This document shows positions 1 to 8,700 of a stretch of 23,487 bases of DNA, piece after piece. Every line of letters starts with the position of its first letter. Positions within the stretch are counted from its first letter, which is position 1. Below the pieces are notes generated by a model. That model made no database searches, was not told the DNA's origin, and saw only the letters and a program-made list of their open reading frames with translations. This stretch comes from an uncultured Leptotrichia sp. (lineage in GTDB: Bacteria; Fusobacteriota; Fusobacteriia; Fusobacteriales; Leptotrichiaceae), in contig CALIJH010000047.1 of assembly GCA_938017765.1 (NCBI GenBank), forward strand, positions 1-23,487, read 5' to 3'. Both the position numbers and the translations under genes were made by a program.

Positions 1-38
1 TAAAGACAAGAAATGAAAAACAGGAAAGTAGGAAAAAT

Positions 39-761
39 ATGAAAATTTATAAATTTGATACTCTCAATTCCACAAACGAATTTATGAAAAATAATGCCAA
101 ATCATTTGAAAAATTTGACATTGTAATTACCAAAATGCAGACTGAAGGGAAATCACGGAGAGGAAACACATGGTTCTCCGATGAGGGCATGGCTCTTTTT
201 ACTTTTCTCGTAAAAAAAGAAGAAAAACTTGATGATATAGAATATTTGAAGCTCCCTCTACTCGCAGGACTTGCCGTTATAAAAGGACTGGAAAAATTTA
301 AAAATCTGAACTATATGTTTAAATGGACTAATGATATTTACTTATCGGAAAAAAAATTGTGCGGTATTCTCGTCGAAAGAGTTCAGGACAATTTTTTTAT
401 CGGAATAGGTATAAATATTAATAACATTATACCTACAGAACTTGAAAATACTGCCATATCTCTTTCAGAAATCACAGGTGAAAAATATGATATAACTGAT
501 ATAGCAGTTTCAGTTACAAAAGAATTCCAAAATCTGTATGCTGATTTTATTAACGGTTTTTGGAAAAAAATACTTTCTGAAATTAATTTAAGAAATTACT
601 TAAAAAACAAAAAAATCAGTATAAAGATAGGAAAAAACCTTAAGGCAGGAATAGCACAGGATATAAATGATAACGGAGAAATAGAAATTTTAGTCGATAA
701 TGAGCTTCAATCTTTTTCTTTCGGAGAAATACTAAATGAAAAGATTTTTATTGAAAAATAA
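39..761 (+). CDS. birA: Biotin--[acetyl-CoA-carboxylase] ligase (monofunctional BirA)
   Basis: This enzyme activates biotin with ATP and transfers it to the lysine of biotin carboxyl carrier proteins in the cytoplasm. The 240-residue product starts directly with the catalytic domain. The biotinyl-AMP loop is visible at about residues 35-47 (TEGKSRRGNTWFS, matching the family GRGRRG..W pattern), followed by KWTNDI (95-100) and KLCGILVE (106-113). The N-terminal winged-helix of repressor-type BirA is absent, so this is a class I ligase that should not act as a transcriptional repressor. The start is supported by AGGA about 6 nt upstream. The 38 bases before it hold stop codons in two frames and no recognisable end of a preceding gene. 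It converges with comEC across an inverted repeat. Confidence 0.93.
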   Translation: MKIYKFDTLNSTNEFMKNNAKSFEKFDIVITKMQTEGKSRRGNTWFSDEGMALFTFLVKKEEKLDDIEYLKLPLLAGLAVIKGLEKFKNLNYMFKWTNDIYLSEKKLCGILVERVQDNFFIGIGININNIIPTELENTAISLSEITGEKYDITDIAVSVTKEFQNLYADFINGFWKKILSEINLRNYLKNKKISIKIGKNLKAGIAQDINDNGEIEILVDNELQSFSFGEILNEKIFIEK

Positions 762-1068
762 TCTTTGCCTTTAATCTCCATATTACTATTTATGCTGTTA
801 TTCTATGTCCCGTTAATGTTCTTTCACTGTCATAACGATATATTTATTTGTTTTTTATTTATGTTACAGTTATTTATATCACAAAGAAGATTGTTTCATA
901 AGTCAGAAATAATTTTCAAAACATAAATATAATATATTTTAAAATTTGAAAAGTCATTATTTTTATTAATTTTATAAAAATAATAAATATATATAATCTA
1001 TGATTAGAGTATTTCTTTCATTTTATGAAACAACCTCTTTTTTATTTTCCCATTACACTTAATTATAT
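762..1068. other. Gene-free convergent junction birA/comEC
   Basis: About 307 AT-rich bases separate two genes whose ends face each other. I see no credible ORF. The only structure is the inverted repeat with arms at 883-901 and 1023-1041, described separately. Confidence 0.6.
883..1041. repeat. Widely spaced inverted repeat at birA/comEC junction
   Basis: The arm TTGTTTCATAA (891-901) is perfectly complementary to TTATGAAACAA (1023-1033). Imperfect pairing extends outward to 883 and 1041, where a T-run follows. The loop is about 120 nt and includes a second complementary patch (AGAAATA against TATTTCT). It could be a bidirectional terminator with a large loop or a small decayed repeat element. 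The TGTTTCA core recurs in the repeats near 17020 and 19130. Confidence 0.5.
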
Positions 1069-2358
1069 TCATTTTAAATTATTAGACTTTAAACTATTGA
1101 GGTATTTTTTCAATTTTAAACAAACCAAAATCAACATTCCGTAATATGTAAAAACGGTAACTATATTTATTTTAAAAGGGATTTCAATCTGTAAAAGAGG
1201 AAGTTTACTTCCTGAATAAATAAAGCCCTCAAAAGCACCGTAAATTATTTTTATGGATAGTACAAGAACAGGATTAATTATTTTTATACGAAGAATATTA
1301 AGTAAAGTTATCCCGAAGAGGAACTCTATTAACACCGTTCCTATAGGCACTCCTACTACATTGAGTAAAAAAGAAAAAAGAGGAAATTTATCAAAATAAT
1401 ATAAAAATAGCGGAATACTCGTTATCTGTATTACCAGACTCAAAATTATAAGTTTAATAATATCCTTTTTTATACCGTCTTTCATTCGGAAAAAATATTT
1501 TTCTTCAAATATTTTTTCAAAAATAGGATAAATAAATATTATTGCAATAACTGCGGTATAAGACAGCTGCAATGATATATCAAACAGGGAATAAGGATTT
1601 AAAATCAATATTATAATCATTGAAATCACAAGAGATTTTTTACTGTCCTCCCGTTCAAACATTATTCTTGCCAGTATCATTATTGCTCCCATTATATATG
1701 CCCTCAATATTCCCGCAGACATTCCCGTAATAGTGCAGTAAAACGTAAGGATTACGAGAGAGAGTATATATTTTATCCTATAACCGACATATATCCTGTC
1801 AAGCATTTTCACAATTCCGATTATTACAAGGCTTATATGTGAACCTGATATCACTACGAGATGTGCCAGTCCCGTATATTTAAATTTATCGTTCATATCT
1901 TTGGAAATATCCGACTTTTCTCCTAATATTGCAGCCTTGGAAAAGGCATATAGATTGTCTTCCGTCATAAACAGCTCATCAAATATATTTAAAATATATC
2001 TTCGTACGCCATTCAATCCTGATTCCTTATATCCTAAAATTTTTCCCTCGAGAATTATAAACCCGTTCTTTTCTCTTGAGTTTTTTATTCTAAATTTTAT
2101 AAGGTAAAAACCGTAACTCATATTTTTACTATTTTTTATCGTTATCTGTTTTCCTGTATATTTATTATTTATTTTCAAGACCGCTCCGTTTTTTCCGTCT
2201 ATTTTTACATACAAAGTCTGTATTCCCTCTAATTTTCCTTTATATGTAACAAAATTTATATAAAAAATGCCCAGTATTATGAGCATTCCCAGCCATAGCA
2301 CTGTCGAGATATCTTTCATTTCCTCAATCAATCTTTTTTCCCCCGTTTTATTTCCCAT
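1069..2358 (-). CDS. comEC: ComEC/Rec2-type competence membrane protein, no nuclease-like domain
   Basis: ComEC forms the inner-membrane channel that carries single-stranded DNA into the cell during natural transformation. The 429-residue product has an N-terminal membrane segment (about 16-36), a short soluble region (about 45-125), then the competence domain with its signature HLVVISGSHISL around residue 176, AGILRAYIM near 215-223 and many hydrophobic helices to the C-terminus. Full-length ComEC of Bacillus or Neisseria also carries a metallo-beta-lactamase-like domain; it is missing here. I chose the ATG at 2358 rather than the longer GTG form at 2400, because GAGGAA lies about 8 nt upstream and this start sits 1 nt after the pseudopilin stop, implying translational coupling. 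Confidence 0.88.
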   Translation of the reverse strand: MGNKTGEKRLIEEMKDISTVLWLGMLIILGIFYINFVTYKGKLEGIQTLYVKIDGKNGAVLKINNKYTGKQITIKNSKNMSYGFYLIKFRIKNSREKNGFIILEGKILGYKESGLNGVRRYILNIFDELFMTEDNLYAFSKAAILGEKSDISKDMNDKFKYTGLAHLVVISGSHISLVIIGIVKMLDRIYVGYRIKYILSLVILTFYCTITGMSAGILRAYIMGAIMILARIMFEREDSKKSLVISMIIILILNPYSLFDISLQLSYTAVIAIIFIYPIFEKIFEEKYFFRMKDGIKKDIIKLIILSLVIQITSIPLFLYYFDKFPLFSFLLNVVGVPIGTVLIEFLFGITLLNILRIKIINPVLVLSIKIIYGAFEGFIYSGSKLPLLQIEIPFKINIVTVFTYYGMLILVCLKLKKYLNSLKSNNLK

Positions 2359-2359
2359 T

Positions 2360-2902
2360 TTAAAGTTCCTCTTCCCATAAATTTGATTTTGTATAGTCAC
2401 TGTCTATATCTATGGGAGTTTTTGCCCTGTAAATGCTTATTATCGGATATTTAGCCGCATTTATGGTATTTGTGGATATTCTGTAATATATTTTCTTTCC
2501 TTTTTTATCCAGTAGATAAATAGAAAATCCTTTTTCAAAATTTCCCTCATTAGTTGTTTTTCTTTTAAAATCAGCATTCTTATCATTGTTATTTGTCATA
2601 TAGGATATGTTTCTTGAGATTTCAAGTTTTCCGATTATATCTTCCTTTCCGTTTTCTTTATCCACGAAATATGCGATATTTTCAGATATTCTAAAATCCA
2701 GTATATATTCTTTTTTGTTATACTGGGCATATTGCTGGATTTTTCTTATAAACTGACTTATATTTCTTTTTTGAATGATAAATTCCTGTTTTTGCTTCTG
2801 ATTTTGCAAAATATTAAAAACAATCGTAAACAGAATTGTAATAATTGATATGTAAACTAAAACTTCAACGAGTGTAAACCCGCCATTTTTTTCTTTTTTC
2901 AT
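2360..2902 (-). CDS. Type IV pilin-like pseudopilin (competence or minor pilin)
   Basis: This is a 180-residue class III signal protein. A short charged leader (MKKEKNGG) is followed by FTLVEVLVYISIITILF, the canonical prepilin peptidase site (cleavage after Gly8, Glu at mature position 5) and hydrophobic assembly helix. The rest is a hydrophilic domain with no family I can name. It is probably a minor component of a competence pilus, since comEC follows at once and appears translationally coupled. No pilus ATPase, platform protein or prepilin peptidase lies in the window, so those parts must be elsewhere. The upstream GGGGGG is an unusual ribosome-binding sequence about 7 nt before the ATG. 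Confidence 0.85.
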   Translation of the reverse strand: MKKEKNGGFTLVEVLVYISIITILFTIVFNILQNQKQKQEFIIQKRNISQFIRKIQQYAQYNKKEYILDFRISENIAYFVDKENGKEDIIGKLEISRNISYMTNNNDKNADFKRKTTNEGNFEKGFSIYLLDKKGKKIYYRISTNTINAAKYPIISIYRAKTPIDIDSDYTKSNLWEEEL

Positions 2903-2938
2903 TTTTAACCCCCCGATTTTATTTGAAAAAATTTACTG

Positions 2939-3027
2939 ATTTAAAACACTCGTTCACTAAGAAAAAGTCAAAAACTCGCCTATGGCTCAAACAGATGACT
3001 TTTTCTAAGTTCACTTCTGTTTTAAAT
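2939..3027. repeat. Large composite hairpin element
   Basis: The outer arms ATTTAAAACA (2939-2948) and TGTTTTAAAT (3018-3027) are perfectly complementary. So are the inner arms AGAAAAAGTCA (2960-2970) and TGACTTTTTCT (2996-3006). The segments between them do not pair; instead each contains GTTCACT in direct orientation (2952-2958 and 3009-3015). The loop contains GCCTATGGC, itself a small palindrome. It lies downstream of the small lipoprotein gene and upstream of the pseudopilin, and may terminate the former or be a dispersed repeat. Confidence 0.6.
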
Positions 3028-3087
3028 TGAAAATTTTTAAATAATTCATAATTATATTTTCTGTATATTTTTAATATTAAATTGCTT

Positions 3088-3237
3088 TTATTTCATATAG
3101 TTACAACCTTGTATTTCTCCTCTATAATTATATCTGCATTCTAATCCTCTTTCTCTTTCAGCTCTTTCAGCACCTTCAAAATAAGAACAGCCAATAATTG
3201 TCATTACTAATATAATTAACATTATTATTCTTTTCAT
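3088..3237 (-). CDS. Small lipoprotein (49 aa) next to TrbL-like gene
   Basis: This short gene encodes 49 residues. Residues 1-17 (MKRIIMLIILVMTIIGC) form a textbook lipoprotein signal: positive start, hydrophobic core and lipobox IIGC with Cys17 as the lipidated residue. The mature part is about 33 residues, highly charged, and has two further cysteines (in LEC and QGC). GGAG lies about 10 nt before the ATG. It follows the TrbL-like gene by 59 nt on the same strand. Known conjugation loci often place a small lipoprotein beside VirB6/TrbL, either a VirB7-like structural lipoprotein or an entry-exclusion protein (TrbK/Eex types). A role of that sort here is inferred from position, size and cysteines only. 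Confidence 0.72.
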   Translation of the reverse strand: MKRIIMLIILVMTIIGCSYFEGAERAERERGLECRYNYRGEIQGCNYMK

Positions 3238-3296
3238 TTAATATCATCTCCATTATAATATTTTTTTGAACTCAATTAATCCCATTGTTCACAAGA

Positions 3297-5195
3297 TTAT
3301 TGCATTTTCTTACGAAAGTTTTTGATTGCATTGGCAATATCTTCGGGACTGTTAAATTTTTGTGATAAAATCTTATTTGGATTATTTCTATTAATAGCCT
3401 CAAGATTATTAATATATGTATCTATGATATTTGTTCCTAATAATGGTGTATTATTTGTGTAACTATTTTCTCCATTTGCTATTTTATTTGGATTTCTTCT
3501 TTCATAGTAATCATTTTTATTAGTTCCATCTCCATAGTAGGCATTTCCTTTTGTTGCCTCATTCATTGAACCTGTTTCTGAATTTAAAATAGGTGATGCT
3601 GTTAACTCATTAAATATTCCTTTTGCTCCCTTTTTGAATATAGTCGCACCTAATTCCCCTAATTGTTGAGTCCTTGAGATTACGTTATAAGGATAATTGT
3701 TCTGATTATTATTTCCCATAACATCTTTAATTTGTTTTCCTAATTGTGAGTATAAACTCAAATTACTTAAATCTGATGTTCCTGCTTGGAAAAATAGTCC
3801 TGCTCCTAATCCTATTATTGAATTTATTCCTAAGTTACTTTTCCTTTTCATCTCTTTGTAATCTCTGAAACTGTCTTCTGCCTTTTTGAAGTTCTTAGGT
3901 ACCCCTCTTCCTTTCTTATACCTTACTCCTAATCCATTATCTGATGAATTGCTGTTACCTCCACTGTTTCCACTGTATCTTCCACTTGCTTCATTTTCTA
4001 CATTCCTATTTGCTTTTGCCATTATTTCCTTATCACTGTATTTACTGCTTCTGTTTTTTTCTTTTGTGTTGCTTTCCTTACTTGAAAGCTCATTCTCTGA
4101 CTCTTCTGTATTTCCCTCTTTTAGCTCATCTAACTTCGCTAATCCCATCATTGCAAGTCCTCCTGCTACCATTCCAAACGCTGATCCAAATCCCATAAAT
4201 GCGTCTCCTCTGCTCTGCCCAAGTGTTCCTCCTGATGTTATTGCTATCGCCATTGTGCTTATTCCTTCCATTACCTGTTGTAACATTAACAATATTACCG
4301 CTAATGACGCTATCCCTGGTATACTGTCTCCTACTTCTATCAGCTTTATTACCTGATACGATATCCCCATCATCGCTACCGTCATAAACAATGTTACCGA
4401 CTGTATTACTATTATTCTTATCCCTCTCTGTCCTATTTCTGCTGTTCCTTCCATTGTTAAAAATAATAAGAAAAATATTGAAAATGTTACTAACATCAAT
4501 GCCATAAATATATTTGATATGTATATTGATATTATTTTCCCACATATCCATAAGCATACTATTAATAATACTAATTTCCCTATATTTATAAATATTGAAA
4601 AAAATGACATAAATCCAAATGCTTTCTCCAATAATCTTATTGGTCTTGAGAAAAATATATCTGCTATTTGTCCCGGTGTCGCATTGTTAAACTTAGGATC
4701 ATTGAAGAATATCAGCCCTAATCTATAAAACATTGTAAATACTGCTTCCACTATTCTTGTCAGAATTGTTCCCTTTACCATTCCTCCACCTGTCAGCCCT
4801 GACGTTGAATTATATACAGTTGGAGTTACCAGTGTAAACGCTATTATTATATTCTTTACAAATGTAGGCAGTATCATTTTGATTATTGTATACACATCTA
4901 CTTTGTCTATATTCTGCAATATTATCCTCAATATACTAATTATCATAAATGCTATCAGGATAAATCCACATATTTGACTTATTTTGAGTGATACTCCTCT
5001 ATACATTGCTAAAAGACCATAGTACAGTGAGTTTACTGTTCTTTCTATTATCTTTTTGCTATCAGTATGTTTTGACGCTTCCCTGAATATCCTTGCAAAG
5101 TTATCAGAGTTTTCATCTGACAGAGAAATTGTACTAAACATTATAAACAGCATAAGTATCTTACTGTTTATTTTCTGTAAAACCTTTATTTTCAT
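3297..5195 (-). CDS. TrbL/VirB6-family type IV secretion membrane protein
   Basis: This 632-residue polytopic protein resembles VirB6/TrbL inner-membrane channel components of type IV secretion and conjugation systems. An N-terminal signal-like segment (about 8-26) is followed by hydrophobic segments near 72-93, 103-126, 203-217, 221-247, 260-285, 293-320 and a Gly-rich stretch at 333-353. A long hydrophilic tail (about 355-632) is rich in Ser, Asn, Lys and Glu, including runs such as SGNSGGNSNSSDNG. This layout (N-terminal signal, central helices, soluble polar tail) is typical of the family, but no single diagnostic motif confirms it. GGGAGG 6 nt upstream supports the start. No VirB4, VirB8-11, relaxase or coupling protein is present, so the gene is isolated from its usual partners apart from the adjacent lipoprotein. 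Confidence 0.7.
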   Translation of the reverse strand: MKIKVLQKINSKILMLFIMFSTISLSDENSDNFARIFREASKHTDSKKIIERTVNSLYYGLLAMYRGVSLKISQICGFILIAFMIISILRIILQNIDKVDVYTIIKMILPTFVKNIIIAFTLVTPTVYNSTSGLTGGGMVKGTILTRIVEAVFTMFYRLGLIFFNDPKFNNATPGQIADIFFSRPIRLLEKAFGFMSFFSIFINIGKLVLLIVCLWICGKIISIYISNIFMALMLVTFSIFFLLFLTMEGTAEIGQRGIRIIVIQSVTLFMTVAMMGISYQVIKLIEVGDSIPGIASLAVILLMLQQVMEGISTMAIAITSGGTLGQSRGDAFMGFGSAFGMVAGGLAMMGLAKLDELKEGNTEESENELSSKESNTKEKNRSSKYSDKEIMAKANRNVENEASGRYSGNSGGNSNSSDNGLGVRYKKGRGVPKNFKKAEDSFRDYKEMKRKSNLGINSIIGLGAGLFFQAGTSDLSNLSLYSQLGKQIKDVMGNNNQNNYPYNVISRTQQLGELGATIFKKGAKGIFNELTASPILNSETGSMNEATKGNAYYGDGTNKNDYYERRNPNKIANGENSYTNNTPLLGTNIIDTYINNLEAINRNNPNKILSQKFNSPEDIANAIKNFRKKMQ

Positions 5196-5292
5196 TCTTT
5201 ACCTCCCTATTTATAATTTTTTGTTTCTAACCTGTAATAATTTGTTTCTGATATGTTTTGGATATATCTCAAATTAAATATACCTTATTGAA

Positions 5293-5312
5293 ATTCAAAA
5301 TACCTTTTGAAT
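5293..5312. promoter_or_regulatory. Perfect 8-bp-arm palindrome in TrbL leader
   Basis: ATTCAAAA and TTTTGAAT flank TACC, a perfect inverted repeat. It lies about 98 bp upstream of the TrbL-like start codon, downstream of the predicted transcription start, so it could be an operator or an mRNA hairpin. Confidence 0.45.
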
Positions 5313-5319
5313 ATTTATA

Positions 5320-5354
5320 ATGTTATTATAACATAACACGTAAAATTTTTCCAA
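5320..5354 (-). promoter_or_regulatory. Candidate promoter with palindrome over the -10 box
   Basis: On the minus strand, TTGGAA (5349-5354) and TATAAT (5325-5330) are separated by 18 bp. The perfect palindrome ATGTTATTATAACAT (5320-5334) covers the -10 box, the layout expected of a repressor-controlled promoter. The AT-rich background makes chance matches common. Confidence 0.4.
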
Positions 5355-5597
5355 TTTTATATTTTTTTTCTCTCATATATTTTTTCCTTATTTGCTAATT
5401 ATTACACCTCCTATCTTATATCTTTTTTAGGGTCTTGAGGTCAGTGTATAATACTTTTTTAAATTATTAAATTTATATCTAACCAATTTAAAATTTATAT
5501 TTTTTATAATTTATACTTTTATAGATTTTAGAAATCGTAGATTTTAAAAACTTTCGCAAATTTTTAAAAACAACTTTATTTTTATCATAGAAAATAA

Positions 5598-5682
5598 AAA
5601 AATAAGCCCAAAAATAATTTTTCGAATTCATTTAAAATTTTACAATAATAATGAAAACAAAAATATTTTTGAACTTATTTTT
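5598..5682. terminator. Long-arm inverted repeat downstream of nifJ
   Basis: AAAAATAAGCCCAAAAATA (5598-5616) is complementary at 17 of 19 positions to TATTTTTGAACTTATTTTT (5664-5682), with a 47-nt loop. It begins about 48 bp after the nifJ stop codon and probably ends that transcript, although the stem is A/T-rich and its efficiency is uncertain. Confidence 0.45.
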
Positions 5683-5729
5683 CGAGATTTTATTTATTTC
5701 TCAATTTCCAAATCTTAAACGGTCTTTTT

Positions 5730-8700
5730 CTAACTTTCCAGTGAATAATCCATTGATGCCAGTCTTTTATAGTAATTCCAAGTATCTTTGGCATTTTTCA
5801 GATTCATTTCAAACAGTTGTTTTGCATGTTCAGGAAACTCTGTAAGTAATGTGTTATATCTGCTTTCCCCTTTCAAAAATTCCTCATATTTATCCCATGC
5901 AGGGTCTCTGGAATCCAGTTGTAAAGGATTTTTCCCTCTTTCGGCAAGTCTCGGGTCGTATCTTAAAATAGGCCAGTACCCTACTTCCGTAGCCAGCTTT
6001 TCTTCATGCTGGGATTTTCCCAATCCCTCTTTCAGTCCGTGAGCTATACACGGAGAATATGCAATTATTATCGAAGGCCCGGGATAAGCTTCGGCTTCTT
6101 TTATCGCCTTTAATGTCTGGTTCTGATTTGCTCCCATGGAAACCCTTGCCACATAGATATTTCCATAGGTCATAGATATAGCTGCAAGGTCTTTCTTCTT
6201 CACAGGTTTTCCCGACGAAGCAAATTTTCCCACAGAGCCGGCAGGAGAAGATTTTGATGACTGTCCGCCCGTATTCGAGTACACCTCCGTATCGAGGACA
6301 AGTATGTTTACATCATCTCCCGACGCGAGTACATGGTCTATTCCTCCATAACCTATATCATAAGCCCAGCCGTCCCCTCCAAACATCCATATGGATTTTT
6401 TTACTAAATACTGTTTCAATTCAAGCAGTTCTTTTGCTGTTTTTCCTGTTTCCTTTTCAAGTAACGGTACTATCTTATTTCTTAATTCCGTAGTTTTTTC
6501 CCCGTCGGAAATATTTTCTCTCCATTCAGCAAATAAAGCGGCTAATTCCGAGGATACTTCATTTTCAGCTTCAATCATCATTTTCGCCATTCTATGTCTG
6601 ATTGTTTCCACAGCCTGAAACATTCCATATCCGTATTCTGCATTATCCTCAAATAACGAAGACGCCCATGCGGGTCCTTCTCCACATGAATTTTTCGTAT
6701 AAGGAGTCGACGGTGCCGACCCTCCGTAAATTGAAGAACACCCCGTAGCATTGGCTATGAGCATTCTTTCTCCGAACAACTGAGTTACAAGTTTGATATA
6801 AGGGGTTTCTCCACATCCTGCACATGCCCCTGAAAATTCAAATAAAGGTTTTGAAAATTGTGAGCCTTTTACAGTTCCTTTTCCCATTATATGGTCTTTG
6901 TAAGATACTTTATCATAAAGATAGTCAGTATATTCGACTTCGTGCTTTTCTATCTGACTTTCGATAGGTTTCATAACTATCGCTTTTCCCCTCGGTGCAG
7001 GACAGACATCCACACATGAAGTACATCCCGTACAGTCGAGAGGCGAAACCTGAATTTTATATTTCAGATTGTCAAATCCTTTTCCTAAAGCTTTTATTGT
7101 AGGCATTCCTTCGGGTGCTGCCGCCATTTCCTGCTCATCAAGTAAAAACGGTCTTATCGCTGCGTGAGGACAGACATACGCACACTGGTTACACTGTATA
7201 CACATATCGGGCTGCCATTCAGGTACCTCTACTGCTATTCCCCTTTTCTCATAATTTGCTGTTCCGTTTTCAAGGGTACCGTCTTCATATCCTATAAATG
7301 CTGAAACAGGTAACTCATTTCCTTTGATTGCATTAATAGGATCCGCAATTTTTTTTATAAACTCCGATTTTGCGGAATCTATAATCTCTTCATTTACTTC
7401 GAGGTTCACCCATTCGGGGTCTACAAATACTTCTTCAAGTCCTTCCGTCCCTTTATCTATCGCTGCAAAGTTTTTTTCAACTATGTCCTTTCCTTTTCTT
7501 CCATATGTTTTTTCAGCATATTCTTTCATATATTCTTTAGCTTTTTCATAAGGAATTACTTCAGTCAGATAAAAAAATACGGACTGCATTATTGTATTTG
7601 TCCTTGTTCCCAGTCCTATTTCCTGTGCAAGTTTTGTCGCATTGATAATAAAAAATCTGGCTTTTTTCTTTGCGAGTTCCCTTTTTATCTCGTTAGGTAC
7701 ATTTTGAACAAGTTTTTCCTTATCCCAGATTGTATTCAGGAGAAATATTCCTCCCTCTCTCAATCCTGAAATCATATCATATTTTCCTACATATGCAGGA
7801 ACGGAGCATGCAACAAAGCTCGGTTTTGTTACGAGATAAGTCGACCTTATAGGGTCTTTACTAAATCTTAAATGGGATCTTGTTACTCCTCCGGATTTTT
7901 TGGAATCATAGGCAAAATATCCCTGTGCATACATATCTGTCTTATCTCCGATAATTTTTATGGAGTTTTTATTTGCTCCTACTGTTCCGTCAGACCCCAA
8001 TCCATAAAACAGGCATGCTTTTACATCCTTATTTCCTGCAAAAACAGGTTCCTCAAGAGGAAGTGAAGTAAATGTAACGTCATCTACGATACCTATTGTA
8101 AAATGGTCTTTCGGCTCAGGTTGAGCCAGATTTTTATAAACTGCCAATATCTGCTCCACAGTAGTATCTTTTGAAGACAGTCCGTATCTTCCGCCTACTA
8201 TAATCGGCGGATTTTCCTTGCCATAATATAGAGACCTTACGTCCATATACAGTGGTTCTCCCAATGCTCCGGGTTCTTTTGTCCTGTCAAGCACGGCAAT
8301 TTTTTTTACTGTTTCGGGCATTGCTTCAAAAAAATATTTTCTTGAAAAAGGTCTATATAAATGAACTGTGAGAAGTCCTACTTTTACTCCCCTTTCAGCC
8401 AGATAATCCACAGTTTCCCTGATTGTCTCATTTACTGACCCCATAGCAATGATAACTCTTTCAGCATCTTCGGCACCGTAATAGACAAAAGGTGCGTAAT
8501 ATCTGCCTGTTTCTTTGGTAATCTCTTTCATATAGTTATTTACTATATCAGGTACGGCTTCATAAAATCTGTTCTGAGCTTCCCTCGCCTGAAAATATAC
8601 ATCGTCATTTTGAGCAGAACCTCTCGTTACGGGTCTTTCAGGATTAATCGCTCTCTCTCTGAATTCTTTTACTGCCTCCCTGTCAAGAAGCCTGTCAAAA

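Larger units (their letters stand above)
5196..5729. other. Gene-free AT-rich region upstream of the TrbL-like gene
   Basis: This stretch of 534 bases has no convincing gene. It holds two palindromes and a possible promoter for the TrbL-like gene, an orphan AGGAGG on the minus strand near 5406-5411 that is followed at once by stop codons (GTGTAATAA), and the hairpin downstream of nifJ. A possible 16-codon minus-strand ORF behind AAGGA overlaps the promoter candidate and is not convincing. The orphan ribosome-binding site may mark the start of a gene since lost. Confidence 0.5.

Noticed and set aside
3886..4356. Plus-strand ORF of 156 codons opposite the TrbL-like gene
   Set aside because: It is antisense to the Ser/Gly-rich tail and hydrophobic helices; the Ser/Pro/Leu-rich product is the expected mirror of that composition.
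4126..4557. Minus-strand ORF of 143 codons inside the TrbL-like gene
   Set aside because: It lies wholly within the TrbL-like frame on the same strand, has Asn/Arg-rich composition from frame shift of the real gene, and shows no domain.
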